From Clostridium sp. OF09-36 (lineage in GTDB: Bacteria; Bacillota; Clostridia; Lachnospirales; Lachnospiraceae): DNA of 64,000 bases. The stretch covers positions 62,001-126,000 of the forward strand of contig NZ_QUMD01000005.1 of NCBI RefSeq assembly GCF_003481985.1, in the 5' to 3' direction. The position numbers and the translations under genes were made by a program. This document shows positions 35,023 to 45,644 of this stretch, in pieces. The notes beneath the pieces are model-generated. The model did no database searches, had not been told where the DNA came from, and was given only the letters and a program-made list of their open reading frames with translations. Within the stretch, counting starts at the first letter, position 1. The number at the start of each line of letters is the position of its first letter.

Positions 35023-38015
35023 ATGAGCGAAATTATGAGACCAATGACGATCGATCACCTGATGCACTGGATCATGTCCGAGTATGAGCAGAAAAAGAGC
35101 ATCTTCGGCATCGAGAAACTTGTAAAACATGAGAACGGACAGGCACTGCCGATCTTTGAAGAGAAGATCGAATCTCCGTTTGGTCCGGCAGCAGGCCCGA
35201 ACAGCCAGCTGGCACAGAACATTGTAGCAGCTTATGCGGCTGGCTCCCGTTTCTTCGAGTTAAAGACCGTTCAGGTCATGGATGGCGCAGAACTGGCAGC
35301 ATGCATCAACCGCCCGTGTATCATTGCAGGGGATGAGTGCTACAACTGTGAGTGGTCTACCGAGCTGTACGTTCCGCAGGCATACGCGGAGTACGTAAAA
35401 GCATGGGTTGCATGTAAGCTGATCGCAAAAGAGTATGGACTTGGCGATCCGGATGGCTTCGTATTCAATATGTCCGTTGGTTATGACCTGGAGGGCATCA
35501 AGTCCCCGAGGTTGACAAGTACATCAACGATATGATTGAGGCAAAGGATACCGAAGTCTTCAAAGAGTGCATCAATTGGGCATTAGAGCACGTGAACGAG
35601 TTCAAGAACGTAGATGAGGAGTACATCAGAAACATCAGCTCCAACGTTTCCAACTCCATCACCGAGTCCACCCTGCACGGCTGCCCGCCAGCAGAGATTG
35701 AGCGTATCGCAACCTACCTGATCACAGAGAAGCACTTAAACACCTTCATCAAGTGCAACCCGACTCTTCTTGGTTATGAGTACGCAAGAAAACGTCTGGA
35801 TGGTCTTGGATTCGATTACATCGCTTTCGACGATCATCACTTCTTAGAGGATCTGCAGTGGGCTGACGCAGTTCCGATGCTGCACAGACTGTATGACCTC
35901 TGCCAGGAGAAGGGGCTGGAGTTCGGCGTGAAGATCACAAACACCTTCCCGGTAGACGTAACCAGAAACGAGCTTCCGAGCAACGAGATGTACATGGCAG
36001 GACGTGCATTGTTCCCGTTAAGTATCCATGTAGCACGCCTTCTGACGGATGAGTTCCAGGGCAAGCTGCGTATCTCCTACTCCGGCGGCGCAACCATCGA
36101 GAACATCAAAGAGCTGTTTGACGCAGGTATCTGGCCAATCACCATGGCTACCAACATCTTAAAGCCGGGCGGCTACCAGAGAATGAGCCAGATCGCAGAT
36201 GAGCTGATGGAGTGCGGCAGCGAGCGCTTCTCTGGCGTAAATGTGGCAGCACTGGCAGCCATCGATGACGGCGTAGAAGCAAAGGCAATGTACAAAAAAC
36301 CGGTGAAACCGCTTCCGGAGCGTCACGTAGATAAGAAGCTTCCTCTGTTTGACTGCTTCAATGCACCGTGCCGAGGCGGCTGTCCGATCGAGCAGGATAT
36401 CCCGGCTTACTTACAGGCTATGGTAGACGGTGACGCGAAGAAGGCACTGGAGATCATCTTAGAGCGCAACCCGCTTCCGTTCATCACCGGTACGATCTGC
36501 CCGCATCACTGCGGAGACAAGTGCATGAGAAACTACTATGAGGAGACCTTGCATATCCGCGAGACCAAGCTGGCAGCAGCAAGCCAGGCTTACAACGAGA
36601 TCCTTCCGGCCCTGAAGGTGAGCGGCAGCGTAGAGGGCAAGAAGGTTGCCATCATCGGCGGCGGCCCGGCAGGTCTGGCAGCAGCAACCTTCCTTTCCCG
36701 TGCAGGTGTAGCTGTAACCGTATTTGAGCGCAAAGAGCAGCTGGGCGGCGTGGTACGCAACGTGATTCCGGAGTTCCGTATCGGTGCAGATTCCATCGAC
36801 AAGGATGTAGAGCTGTGCAAGGCATACGGCGCAGAGTTTAAACTTGGTGCAGAGATCACTTCCGTAAAAGCATTAAAGGCAGAGGGTTACACCGATGTCA
36901 TCGTTTCCATCGGTGCATGGAAGCCGGGCAGATCTCCGCTTGCATACGGCGAAGTAACCGATGCCCTGGAGTTCTTAATGGAGGCGAAGAAGAACGGCGC
37001 ATCCATGAATATCGGCAAGGATGTAGTGGTTCTTGGCGGCGGCAACACCGCGATGGACGTTGCAAGAGCAGCAAAACGCATTCCGGGTGTAGAACATGTC
37101 CGCCTGATCTACCGCAGAACCAAACGTTACATGCCGGCAGATGAGGAAGAGTTACAGTTAGCGATCGAGGATGGCGTAGAGTTCTTAGAACTGCTGGCAC
37201 CGGTCGGCGCAGAGAACGGCAAACTGAAATGTTCCGTTATGGAGCTTGGTGCTCCGGATGCTTCCGGCAGAAGATCTCCGGTAGACACCGGAAAGACCGA
37301 AGAGTATCCGGCAGACACCATCATCGCAGCAATCGGTGAGACCATCGATACCAGCCTGTATGCAGAACTTGGCATCGAGATGGATGCAAAGGGACGTCCG
37401 GTAGTAGATGGAAACATGATGACTACCGAGGCAGGTGTTTATGCGGTTGGTGATTCCAGAAGAGGACCTGCTACGGTTGTGGAGGCAATTGCAGATTCCG
37501 CAAAAGCAGCAGCAGCGATCGCAGGCATCAGCTACGATAAATACGCTGAGGAGAATATCGCAGCAGACGAGAAGATGTACACTGCTAAGAAGGGTGTCCA
37601 GAGCCGTGATACCAAAAAGACTCCGGATGACCGCTGCTTAGGCTGTCCGACGGTATGTGAGGTATGTACCGATGTCTGCCCGAACCGTGCAAACGTGGCG
37701 ATCCATGTACCTGGCAAGTGCAAAGCACAGATCATCCATGTGGATGGCATGTGTAATGAGTGCGGCAACTGCGAAGTATTCTGCCCATACAAGGGAGGAA
37801 GACCTTACAAAGATAAATTCACTTTATACTGGACGGAAGAGGATTTCCTTGACAGCACCAACGAGGGCTTTTTGGTGCTTGATGGAACTCAGGTGAAGGT
37901 TCGTCTGGATGGCAAGGTTGAGACCGTTGATGTTGCACAGGAGACAGATCTGCCTGCAGATGCAGTGGCAGTGATCCGTACCGTATTAAAGGATTACGCA
38001 TACCTGATCCGCTAA
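35023..38015 (+). pseudogene. ygfK: YgfK, selenate-reductase-like iron-sulfur flavoprotein, one-base frameshift
   Basis: A protein of about 998 residues across two frames. The N-terminal part is a dihydroorotate-dehydrogenase-like barrel (SPFGPAAGPNSQLAQNIVAA ... STLHGCPPAEIERIATYL). A GltD-like module follows with CFNAPCRGGCPIEQDIPAYL, the dinucleotide loops VAIIGGGPAGLAAATFLSRA and VVVLGGGNTAMDVARAAK, and IYRRTKRYMPADEEE. The C-terminal cysteines (RCLGCPTVCEVCTDVCP, CNECGNCEVFCPYKGG) bind Fe-S clusters. The frame breaks near 35506: adding one A (CCGAGG to CCGAAGG) gives IKSPKVDKYINDM. YgfK homologues are found with Mo hydroxylases and are thought to move electrons to or from purine substrates. 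AGGAGG precedes the ATG. Confidence 0.92.
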
Positions 38016-38061
38016 TTTGAAATCACATAGGACCTGGAAGCTGTTTTTCGGGAATTTATCC

Positions 38062-38092
38062 GCTGCCGTGCACCCCTTACGTGCATGGCAGC
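38062..38092 (+). other. Hairpin between ygfK and the polyferredoxin gene
   Basis: GCTGCCGTGCA (38062-38072) pairs with TGCATGGCAGC (38082-38092), without a T-run. It may stabilise or attenuate the transcript between the two genes. Confidence 0.5.
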
Positions 38093-38115
38093 GCAAGAAG
38101 GAGTTAGGGGTTTAC

Positions 38116-38652
38116 ATGAAAAGAAAGAAACATATTGCAGTGGTTCACTGTGCAGGCGGGGCAAGACTGAACGAAGGCATTGACCGTGCATCGCTGCCGA
38201 AGGACTGCAGCCAGATCATGGAACAGTATCCCGATGGGATCCTAAGCTGCAGCTATGGATGCTTAGGAGGCGGAAGCTGTGTGGCAGCCTGCAGGCTGCA
38301 TGCACTTTCCATCAATGAAAAAGGAGTTGCCGAGGTTGACCGGGAAATTTGTGTCGGATGCGGACTTTGCGTCAAGGCCTGTCCGAAGCATCTGATCCGT
38401 CTGGAGGCACCGGAGGGAACCATTCAGCCGAAATGTTCCAATGAACAGAAAGCGGCAGAAGCCGGAAAGGCATGTACGTCCAGCTGTATCGGCTGTAAGA
38501 TCTGTGAAAAATACTGTCCGTCCGATGCGATCCATGTGATCGGTTTCCATGCAGTGATCGACCGGGAAAAATGCATTGCATGCGGCATGTGCGCGACAAA
38601 ATGTCCGCGCGGAGTGCTCCATGATGCAGACGGTATCTTTGCGGCAAAGTAA
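38116..38652 (+). CDS. Polyferredoxin (multi-[4Fe-4S] electron carrier) of the purine cluster
   Basis: 178 residues with at least three complete CxxCxxCxxxC sets: Cys79-82-85-89, Cys124-127-130-134 and Cys153-156-159-163. A further N-terminal group (Cys45, 49, 55, 59 in LSCSYGCLGGGSCVAACR) resembles the RnfB-type arrangement. A soluble electron carrier linking YgfK and the Mo hydroxylase is the likely role (inference from position). Met 38116 is preferred over the in-frame ATG 38017, because the latter would translate the intergenic hairpin. AAGGAG and AGGGG lie upstream of 38116. Confidence 0.85.
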   Translation: MKRKKHIAVVHCAGGARLNEGIDRASLPKDCSQIMEQYPDGILSCSYGCLGGGSCVAACRLHALSINEKGVAEVDREICVGCGLCVKACPKHLIRLEAPEGTIQPKCSNEQKAAEAGKACTSSCIGCKICEKYCPSDAIHVIGFHAVIDREKCIACGMCATKCPRGVLHDADGIFAAK

Positions 38653-38714
38653 TGAGAGCTGCTGTTTGCGCAACGCCTAAGCAGCAACGAATTAGAACAG
38701 GAGAAGGAAAATCA

Positions 38715-41294
38715 ATGGGAGAAGTATTTGAGTTTACAGTAAACGGCAGCGTGCAGCGCACGGAGGAAGATAAACCGCTGCTTCGGTTTCTGCGGGACGA
38801 TCTGCATCTGTTTTCTGTAAAGGACGGCTGCAGTGAGGGTGCCTGCGGTACCTGCACCATCGTCATTGACGGAAAAGCAGTCAAGTCCTGCGTACTGACT
38901 ACCCGGAAAGCAGTTGGGAAAAACATTCTGACCGTAGAAGGCTTGAGCGAGGAATGGCAGGATGCATTTGTATACGCATTTGGTTCGGTGGGAGCCGTGC
39001 AGTGTGGATTCTGTATTCCGGGAATGGTCATGGCAGGTACGGCGCTGCTGCAGAAAAATTTAAATCCGACGGAAGAGGATATTAAATATGCCCTGCGGGG
39101 AAATATCTGCCGCTGTACCGGCTACAAAAAGATCATCGAAGGAATCCAGCTGGTTGCAGCCATTCTCCGGGGAGACGCCGCTATCGATGAAGATCTGGAA
39201 AAGGGCGATGTTTACGGTGTCGGCCAGCGCGCATTCCGTGTGGATGGCCGGAAGAAGGTTTTAGGCTACGGCAAATATCCGGACGATATCGTCATGGACA
39301 ATATGGCGTATGTATCTGCAGTCCGCAGCAAATATCCGCGGGCCCGCGTCTTAAAGATCGACGCATCCAAAGCAGAAGCGCTTCCGGGTGTACTTGGTGT
39401 GCTGACTGCTGCCGATGTTCCGAACAATAAGGTCGGACACATTCAGCAGGACTGGGATGTCATGATCGCAGAAGGAGATATTACCCGCTGCGTGGGCGAT
39501 GCAATCTGCCTTGTAGTGGCTGAGAGTGAAGACATTTTAAATAAGGCGAAGAAACTGGTAAAGATCGATTATGAAGAACTGGAGCCGGTAAGGGGCATTG
39601 CAGATGCAAAACGGGAAGATGCACCGAAGGTGCATTCGAAGGGAAACCTCTGCCAGACCCGCCACGTGGTGCGCGGAGATGCGGCAAAAGCACTTGCCGA
39701 GTCCAAATACACGGTAACCGATTCCTTCCGTACTCCGTTTACGGAGCATGCATTTCTGGAGCCGGAATGCGCGATTGCATTCCCTTATAAGGACGGCATC
39801 AAGATTTTAAGCACCGATCAGGGTGCGTTTGATACGAGAAAAGAGACCGCCATTATGTTTGGCTGGGAGCCGGAGCGTATTGTGGTGGAAAACCAGCTGA
39901 TCGGCGGCGGTTTTGGTGGAAAAGAAGATGTTTCCGTCCAGCATATCGCAGCACTGGCTGCCTGGAAATACCAGATTCCGGTAAAGGCAAAGTTCAGCCG
40001 CCAGGAATCTTTATTCTTCCATCCGAAGCGTCATGCCATGGAAGGAACCTTTACGCTGGGCTGTGACGAAAACGGTATTTTCACCGGACTGGACTGTGAG
40101 ATCAATTTCGATACCGGCGCTTATGCATCTCTTTGCGGACCGGTTCTGGAGCGTGCCTGCACCCATTCCGTGGGTCCGTACTGTTACCAGAACACAGACA
40201 TCCGCGGTTACGGTTACTATACCAATAACCCGCCGGCCGGTGCGTTCCGCGGCTTTGGCGTATGCCAGAGTGAGTTTGCACTGGAATCCCTGATCAATGT
40301 GCTGGCAGAGAAGGTCGGCATTACCCCGTGGGAGATCCGTTACCGCAATGCCATCGAACCTGGAAAGGTCCTTCCGAACGGACAGATTGCAGACTGCTCC
40401 ACCGCATTGAAAGAGACTCTGGAGGCGGTGAAGGATGTCTACGAGAAGAATATGGATCATGCCGGAATCGCCTGTGCCATGAAGAATGCCGGCGTTGGTG
40501 TCGGACTTCCGGATAAGGGCCGTGCGAGACTGGTGATCGAGGATGGAGTCTGCGTGATCTACTGCGCGGCTTCGGATATCGGGCAGGGATGTCTGACGGT
40601 ATTCTGCCAGGCTGTAGCACAGACAACCGGGCTTCCGCTTTCTAAGATCCGCAATGCGGTAGCGAACACGGAGAATGCGCCGGATTCCGGAACGACATCC
40701 GGTTCCCGCCAGACGCTGCTTTCCGGTGAAGCGGTCCGCGGTGCCTCTGCCCTGTTAAAAGAGGCAATGGATGAGGTTGGCGGAGACTTAAGCAAGCTGG
40801 AAGGCCGCGATTTCTTCTATGAATACTTTGAGCCGACCGATAAGCTGGGCGCAGATGTTCCGTTCCCGAAGAGCCACATTGCATATGGCTACGCAACCCA
40901 TGTCGTGATCCTGGATGACGAAGGAAAAGTCAAAGAGGTTTATGCCGCACACGATTCCGGAAAGGTCGTAAACCCGATCTCCATCCAGGGCCAGATCGAG
41001 GGCGGTGTGCTCATGGGTATGGGTTACGCACTTACGGAGGACTGGCCGTTAAAGGACTGCGTTCCGCAGGTGAAGTATGGCACGCTGGGACTTCTGCGTT
41101 CCACCCAGATCCCGGATATCCATGCCATTTACGTGGAGAAGGATGAACTCCTCGGTGTGGCATACGGAGCAAAGGGAATCGGCGAGATCGCAACCATCCC
41201 GACGGCACCGGCGATCCAGGGCGCATATTATGCACTGGACCATAAGTTCCGCAAGTCCCTTCCGTTAGAAGATACATATTATAGGAAGAAATAG
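38715..41294 (+). CDS. Selenium-dependent xanthine dehydrogenase-type Mo hydroxylase
   Basis: About 859 residues, uninterrupted. Residues 1-150 hold two [2Fe-2S] sets: Cys39/44/47/59 (CSEGACGTC...SC) and Cys97/100/132/134 (CGFC...CRC). Residues from about 170 form the molybdopterin domains with GGGFGGKEDVSVQH, PAGAFRGFGVCQSEFALE, and the catalytic Glu in GAKGIGEIATIP near the C-terminus. There is no FAD domain, which matches the two-domain selenium-dependent xanthine dehydrogenase family; YgfK or the ferredoxin may serve as electron partner. The neighbouring selD-yedF-desulfurase-DUF3343 genes suggest a labile selenium ligand at the Mo. GGAGAAGG precedes ATG 38715. Confidence 0.92.
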   Translation: MGEVFEFTVNGSVQRTEEDKPLLRFLRDDLHLFSVKDGCSEGACGTCTIVIDGKAVKSCVLTTRKAVGKNILTVEGLSEEWQDAFVYAFGSVGAVQCGFCIPGMVMAGTALLQKNLNPTEEDIKYALRGNICRCTGYKKIIEGIQLVAAILRGDAAIDEDLEKGDVYGVGQRAFRVDGRKKVLGYGKYPDDIVMDNMAYVSAVRSKYPRARVLKIDASKAEALPGVLGVLTAADVPNNKVGHIQQDWDVMIAEGDITRCVGDAICLVVAESEDILNKAKKLVKIDYEELEPVRGIADAKREDAPKVHSKGNLCQTRHVVRGDAAKALAESKYTVTDSFRTPFTEHAFLEPECAIAFPYKDGIKILSTDQGAFDTRKETAIMFGWEPERIVVENQLIGGGFGGKEDVSVQHIAALAAWKYQIPVKAKFSRQESLFFHPKRHAMEGTFTLGCDENGIFTGLDCEINFDTGAYASLCGPVLERACTHSVGPYCYQNTDIRGYGYYTNNPPAGAFRGFGVCQSEFALESLINVLAEKVGITPWEIRYRNAIEPGKVLPNGQIADCSTALKETLEAVKDVYEKNMDHAGIACAMKNAGVGVGLPDKGRARLVIEDGVCVIYCAASDIGQGCLTVFCQAVAQTTGLPLSKIRNAVANTENAPDSGTTSGSRQTLLSGEAVRGASALLKEAMDEVGGDLSKLEGRDFFYEYFEPTDKLGADVPFPKSHIAYGYATHVVILDDEGKVKEVYAAHDSGKVVNPISIQGQIEGGVLMGMGYALTEDWPLKDCVPQVKYGTLGLLRSTQIPDIHAIYVEKDELLGVAYGAKGIGEIATIPTAPAIQGAYYALDHKFRKSLPLEDTYYRKK

Positions 41295-41365
41295 GTTTTC
41301 ACATATTCTGGTTTTATGATAGATGAACAAAATGAGAAAAAAATAAAAAAAAGTTTTGTACATAC

Positions 41366-41393
41366 TTGACATAGAGCCAGAATGTGTTATGAT
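41366..41393 (+). promoter_or_regulatory. Promoter of dpaL
   Basis: TTGACA (41366-41371), a 16-base spacer, and TATGAT (41388-41393), 60 bases before the ATG. It gives the second half of the purine cluster its own promoter. Confidence 0.8.
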
Positions 41394-41404
41394 AGCTATA
41401 GAAA

Positions 41405-41438
41405 CAAACAAAAAGTTTGAACAAATACAAAAAGTTTG
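41405..41438 (+). promoter_or_regulatory. Tandem AAAAAGTTTG boxes in the dpaL leader
   Basis: AAAAAGTTTG occurs at 41410-41419 and again at 41429-41438, exactly 19 bases apart. The first is part of the palindrome CAAAC-N5-GTTTG (41405-41419). It is a candidate operator between promoter and ribosome site. Confidence 0.45.
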
Positions 41439-41452
41439 TCAGGAGAGTAAAC

Positions 41453-42664
41453 ATGGAGAAAATTCTTTGGGCATTGAACAAGATGCCGAAAAGCGAAGAC
41501 AAGTGCCTGCCTGTTATGAGCATTGAGAATATCAAACAGGCGCGTGAGTTCCACAAGAGCTTCCCACAGTATTCCATCACCCCGCTCGCAAAGCTGGACG
41601 GTATGGCTGAGGGTCTTGGCCTTGGCGGTCTGTTTGTAAAGGACGAGAGCTATCGCTTTGGCTTAAACGCATTTAAGGTGCTGGGCGGTTCTTTCGCAAT
41701 GGCACGCTACATCGCAAGTGAGATGGGACGTGATGTGTCCGAGATGACATACGATTATCTGACCAGCGAGAAATTCCGTGAGGAGTTTGGCCAGGCTACC
41801 TTCTTTACCGCTACTGACGGAAACCACGGCAGAGGCGTTGCATGGGCAGCAAACAAGCTGGGCCAGAAGGCAGTTGTACATATGCCGAAGGGCAGCACCA
41901 AGACCCGCTTCGACAACATCGCAAAAGAGGGCGCTAAGGTAACCATCGAGGAAGTCAACTACGACGACTGTGTACGTATGGCAGCAGCTGAGGCAGAAGC
42001 AACCCCGCACGGTGTAGTCGTTCAGGATACCGCATGGGAAGGCTATGAGGAGATCCCGGCATGGATCATGCAGGGTTACGGAAGCATGGCAGGCGAGGCT
42101 GCAGAGCAGCTGCGTGAGGTTTCTGTAAACCGTCCGACCCACGTATTCGTTCAGGCAGGTGTCGGAAGCCTTGCAGGTGCAGTAGTTGGTTACTTCACCA
42201 ACCTGTATCCGGAAAATCCGCCGAAATTCGTTGTTATGGAAGCTGGCGCTGCAGCATGCCTGTACAAGGGTGCAGTTGCAGGAGATGGCGAGCCGCGCAT
42301 CGTTGGCGGTGACCTTCAGACGATCATGGCCGGTCTTGCATGCGGCGAGCCGAACATCATTGGCTGGGATATCTTAAGAAACCATGTATCCGCATTCGTT
42401 TCCTGCCCAGACTGGGTAGCAGCAAAGGGTATGAGAATGCTGGCTGCTCCGGTTAAGGGAGATCCGAAGGTTGTATCCGGTGAGTCCGGAGCTGTTGGTA
42501 TGGGTGTGATCTCTACCATCATGCAGGACGACGAATACAAAGAGCTGCGCGATGCATTAGAGCTGAACCGCGACAGTAAGGTCCTGATGTTCTCTACCGA
42601 GGGAGACACCGATCCGGACAAGTACAAAAAGATTGTATGGGGCGGCGAGTATCCGACCGTTTAA
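41453..42664 (+). CDS. dpaL: Diaminopropionate ammonia-lyase (YgeX)
   Basis: 403 residues, a fold-type II PLP enzyme. The PLP lysine is Lys75 in KDESYRFGLNAFKVLGG, the substrate loop is TDGNHGRGVAWAA, and the glycine-rich phosphate site is VQAGVGSLAGA. It converts 2,3-diaminopropionate to pyruvate and ammonia. In E. coli ygeX lies beside ygeY and ygeW, as here. In the cluster it probably processes an amino-acid product of ring cleavage. ATG 41453 follows AGGAGAG; an upstream ATG at 41417 lies within the operator-like repeats and is rejected. Confidence 0.93.
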   Translation: MEKILWALNKMPKSEDKCLPVMSIENIKQAREFHKSFPQYSITPLAKLDGMAEGLGLGGLFVKDESYRFGLNAFKVLGGSFAMARYIASEMGRDVSEMTYDYLTSEKFREEFGQATFFTATDGNHGRGVAWAANKLGQKAVVHMPKGSTKTRFDNIAKEGAKVTIEEVNYDDCVRMAAAEAEATPHGVVVQDTAWEGYEEIPAWIMQGYGSMAGEAAEQLREVSVNRPTHVFVQAGVGSLAGAVVGYFTNLYPENPPKFVVMEAGAAACLYKGAVAGDGEPRIVGGDLQTIMAGLACGEPNIIGWDILRNHVSAFVSCPDWVAAKGMRMLAAPVKGDPKVVSGESGAVGMGVISTIMQDDEYKELRDALELNRDSKVLMFSTEGDTDPDKYKKIVWGGEYPTV

Positions 42665-42739
42665 GCAGGTACAGGATTTCGGCACCAGATCAATAAGAAC
42701 TATATAACAAGAACATATATCATTCAGGAGGGTAAAACA

Positions 42740-44116
42740 ATGGGACTTGATTTTGAAAAGATCAAATCAGCAGCAGAAGGATACCGTGCAGATATGACTG
42801 CATTTTTGAGAGCCATGATCTCTCATCCGAGCGAGAGCTGCGAGGAGAAGGAAGTTGTAGCATGCATCAAGGCTGAGATGGAGAAATTAAACTTCGATAA
42901 AGTAGAAGTAGACGGTCTTGGCAACGTAATCGGCTGGATGGGCGAAGGCGATAAGATCATCGCAATCGATTCCCACATCGATACCGTAGGTATCGGCAAC
43001 ATCAACAACTGGGAAGCAGATCCGTACGAGGGCTACGAGACTGACGAGATCATCTACGGCCGCGGCGGTTCCGACCAGGAAGGCGGTATGGCAAGTGCTG
43101 TTTACGGCGCAAAGATCATGAAGGATTTAAACCTCATTCCAGAGGGCTACAAGATCATGATCGTTGGTTCCGTACAGGAAGAGGACTGCGACGGTATGTG
43201 CTGGCAGTACATCTACAACAAGGACAAGATCGTTCCGGAGTTCGTAATCTCTACTGAGCCGACCGATGGCGGTATCTACCGTGGACATCGCGGACGTATG
43301 GAGATTCGTGTAGACGTAAAGGGCGTTTCCTGCCATGGTTCCGCACCGGAGCGTGGTTCCAACGCAATCTACAAGATGGCTGACATCATTTCCGATATCC
43401 GCGCACTGAACAACAACGGCTGCGACGAAGATACCGACATCAAGGGTCTGGTAAAGATGCTGAGCCCGAAATACAATCCGGAGCACTACGAGGATGCTCA
43501 GTTCCTTGGAAGAGGAACCTGCACCGTTTCCCAGATTTTCTATACCTCTCCGAGCCGCTGTGCAGTAGCAGATAGCTGTGCAATCTCTGTTGACCGTCGT
43601 ATGACTGCAGGCGAGACCTGGGATTCCTGTCTGGAAGAGATCCGTCAGCTGCCGAGCGTAAAGAAATACGGCGATGACGTAGAGGTTTCCATGTACATGT
43701 ACGACCGTCCGTCATGGACCGGCGAAGTATATGAGACCGAGTGCTACTTCCCGACCTGGATCAACAAAGAGAACGCAGCACATGTACAGGCTCTGTACGA
43801 TGCTCATGTTGCACTGTTCGGCGACAAGCGTATGGGACCGGATTCCACCAAGGAGCTCCGCAACCGTCCGCTGATCGATAAGTGGACCTTCTCCACCAAC
43901 GGTGTTGCAATCCAGGGACGTTACGGCATTCCGTGCGTAGGATTTGGCCCGGGTGCTGAGAGCCAGGCTCATGCTCCGAACGAGATCACCTACAAAGATG
44001 ACCTTGTAAGATGTGCAGCTATGTATGTAGCAGCAGCAAACCTGTACGATGCTTCCAAGAAAACGGATGATATTTCCCAGTTCCGTGCAGGCAAGACCAA
44101 CAACGATATCAAATAA
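42740..44116 (+). CDS. ygeY: YgeY family selenium metabolism-linked hydrolase (M20)
   Basis: 458 residues with the M20 metallopeptidase metal ligands: [11 protein letters not shown] (His79, Asp81), [13 protein letters not shown] (bridging Asp), the [11 protein letters not shown]lu pair, STEPTDG and a C-terminal [13 protein letters not shown] histidine. The dimerisation domain follows [21 protein letters not shown]. The family name reflects its constant co-occurrence with selenium-dependent Mo hydroxylases. Its reaction in purine breakdown is probably amide or ureide hydrolysis (inference). AGGAGG stands 11 bases before the ATG. The genes before and after are spaced 75-92 bases apart. Confidence 0.93.
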   Translation: MGLDFEKIKSAAEGYRADMTAFLRAMISHPSESCEEKEVVACIKAEMEKLNFDKVEVDGLGNVIGWMGEGDKIIAIDSHIDTVGIGNINNWEADPYEGYETDEIIYGRGGSDQEGGMASAVYGAKIMKDLNLIPEGYKIMIVGSVQEEDCDGMCWQYIYNKDKIVPEFVISTEPTDGGIYRGHRGRMEIRVDVKGVSCHGSAPERGSNAIYKMADIISDIRALNNNGCDEDTDIKGLVKMLSPKYNPEHYEDAQFLGRGTCTVSQIFYTSPSRCAVADSCAISVDRRMTAGETWDSCLEEIRQLPSVKKYGDDVEVSMYMYDRPSWTGEVYETECYFPTWINKENAAHVQALYDAHVALFGDKRMGPDSTKELRNRPLIDKWTFSTNGVAIQGRYGIPCVGFGPGAESQAHAPNEITYKDDLVRCAAMYVAAANLYDASKKTDDISQFRAGKTNNDIK

Positions 44117-44208
44117 TCTGATATTATTTCAGTAACCGGCAAGTCAGCGCCATGCTGCGCTGACTGCATCAAAATAATAATTTCACATGTGAAAAGAAGG
44201 AGATCAAA

Positions 44209-45405
44209 ATGGACAAAGTATTACAGGGTTACATTGACAAACTGAACAAACTGAACTTTAAAGATATGTACGAGGGCGATTTCTTCCTGACCTGGGAGAA
44301 GACCGACGACGAGATCGAGGCTGTTTTCACCGTTGCTGACGCTCTGCGCTACATGAGAGAGCACAACATCTCTACCAAAGTATTTGAGTCCGGTCTGGGC
44401 ATTTCCCTGTTCCGTGATAACTCCACCCGTACCCGTTTCTCATTCGCATCTGCCTGCAACCTGCTGGGTCTTGAAGTTCAGGATCTGGACGAGGGCAAGA
44501 GCCAGATCGCTCATGGTGAGACCGTTCGTGAGACCGCTAACATGATCTCCTTCATGGCAGACGTTATCGGTATCCGTGATGATATGTACATCGGCAAGGG
44601 CAACAAGTACATGCATGATGTAGTAGATGCAGTAACCGAGGGTCACAAAGACGGCGTTCTGGAGCAGAAACCTACCCTGGTTAACTTACAGTGCGATATC
44701 GACCATCCGACCCAGTGTATGGCTGATATGCTTCACATCATCAACACCTTCGGCGGCGTTGAGAACTTAAAGGGTAAGAAGGTAGCTATGACCTGGGCTT
44801 ACTCCCCAAGCTATGGCAAACCGCTTTCCGTACCGCAGGGTGTTATCGGCCTGATGACCAGATTCGGTATGGATGTTGTTCTGGCTCATCCGGAAGGATA
44901 TGAGGTAATGCCGGAAGTTGAGGAAGTTGCACGTAAGAACGCTGAGAAGACCGGCGGCAGCTTCACCAAGACTAATTCCATGGCAGAGGCATTCAAGGAT
45001 GCTGATATCGTATATCCGAAGAGCTGGGCTCCGTTCGCAGCTATGGAGAAGAGAACCAACCTCTACGCTGAGGGCGACACCGACGGCATCAAGGCTCTGG
45101 AGAAAGAGCTGCTGGCTCAGAACGCAGAGCACAAAGACTGGTGCTGCACTGAAGAGTTAATGGCTACCACCAAGGATGGCAAGGCTCTGTACCTGCACTG
45201 CTTACCGGCTGATATCAACGACGTATCCTGCAAGGACGGCGAGGTAGAGGCATCTGTATTCGACCGCTATCGTACTCCTCTGTACAAAGAGGCAAGCTAC
45301 AAGCCATACATCATCGCAGCTATGATCCTGCTTGCAAAACAGCAGTGCCCGCAGGAGACTCTTGCAAAGCTGGCTGAGAAAGCAACCGAGAGACATATGG
45401 CTTAA
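44209..45405 (+). CDS. ygeW: YgeW knotted carbamoyltransferase
   Basis: 398 residues with the carbamoyl-phosphate-binding motif FRDNSTRTRFSFASA (Ser72-Thr73-Arg74-Thr75-Arg76), LQCDIDHPTQCMADMLH, and the C-terminal HCLPADI motif of ornithine/aspartate-type transcarbamoylases. YgeW proteins form a trefoil-knotted subgroup found in purine catabolic clusters. Acting in reverse, the enzyme can release carbamoyl phosphate from a carbamoylated intermediate for the carbamate kinase encoded next. AAGGAG precedes ATG. Confidence 0.93.
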   Translation: MDKVLQGYIDKLNKLNFKDMYEGDFFLTWEKTDDEIEAVFTVADALRYMREHNISTKVFESGLGISLFRDNSTRTRFSFASACNLLGLEVQDLDEGKSQIAHGETVRETANMISFMADVIGIRDDMYIGKGNKYMHDVVDAVTEGHKDGVLEQKPTLVNLQCDIDHPTQCMADMLHIINTFGGVENLKGKKVAMTWAYSPSYGKPLSVPQGVIGLMTRFGMDVVLAHPEGYEVMPEVEEVARKNAEKTGGSFTKTNSMAEAFKDADIVYPKSWAPFAAMEKRTNLYAEGDTDGIKALEKELLAQNAEHKDWCCTEELMATTKDGKALYLHCLPADINDVSCKDGEVEASVFDRYRTPLYKEASYKPYIIAAMILLAKQQCPQETLAKLAEKATERHMA

Positions 45406-45498
45406 TCTGCCAACACGGCAGTACCGTAACCGGTAAGGTGACCGGTTATGTTACATCAGTAAATTGGGTACACCCCCTTTTTATACAACAACTTGCTC

Positions 45499-45535
45499 TG
45501 TCAGCGGATGCGCCACTGGCGTCTCCCTGACATGC
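45499..45535 (+). repeat. 37-bp palindromic repeat, copy A
   Basis: Core GGATGCGCCACTGGCGTCTC; it matches copies B and C at 30 of 37 positions. It lies between ygeW and the carbamate kinase gene. A hairpin (GGTGGCAG...CTGCCATC) follows at about 45554-45580. Confidence 0.75.
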
Positions 45536-45644
45536 GATGCAGCAAAAGCGGTGGCAGTCCTTAAACGGGCTGCCATCACTGCTTTGAAAATGAACAATAA
45601 GAAATATAGTCCGTAGGAGAAGGCGGACTTCAGGAGATTATATT

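Noticed and set aside
41405..41438. Tandem boxes as the start of a CRISPR array
   Set aside because: There are only two 10-base units, with no further repeats, unique spacers or cas genes.
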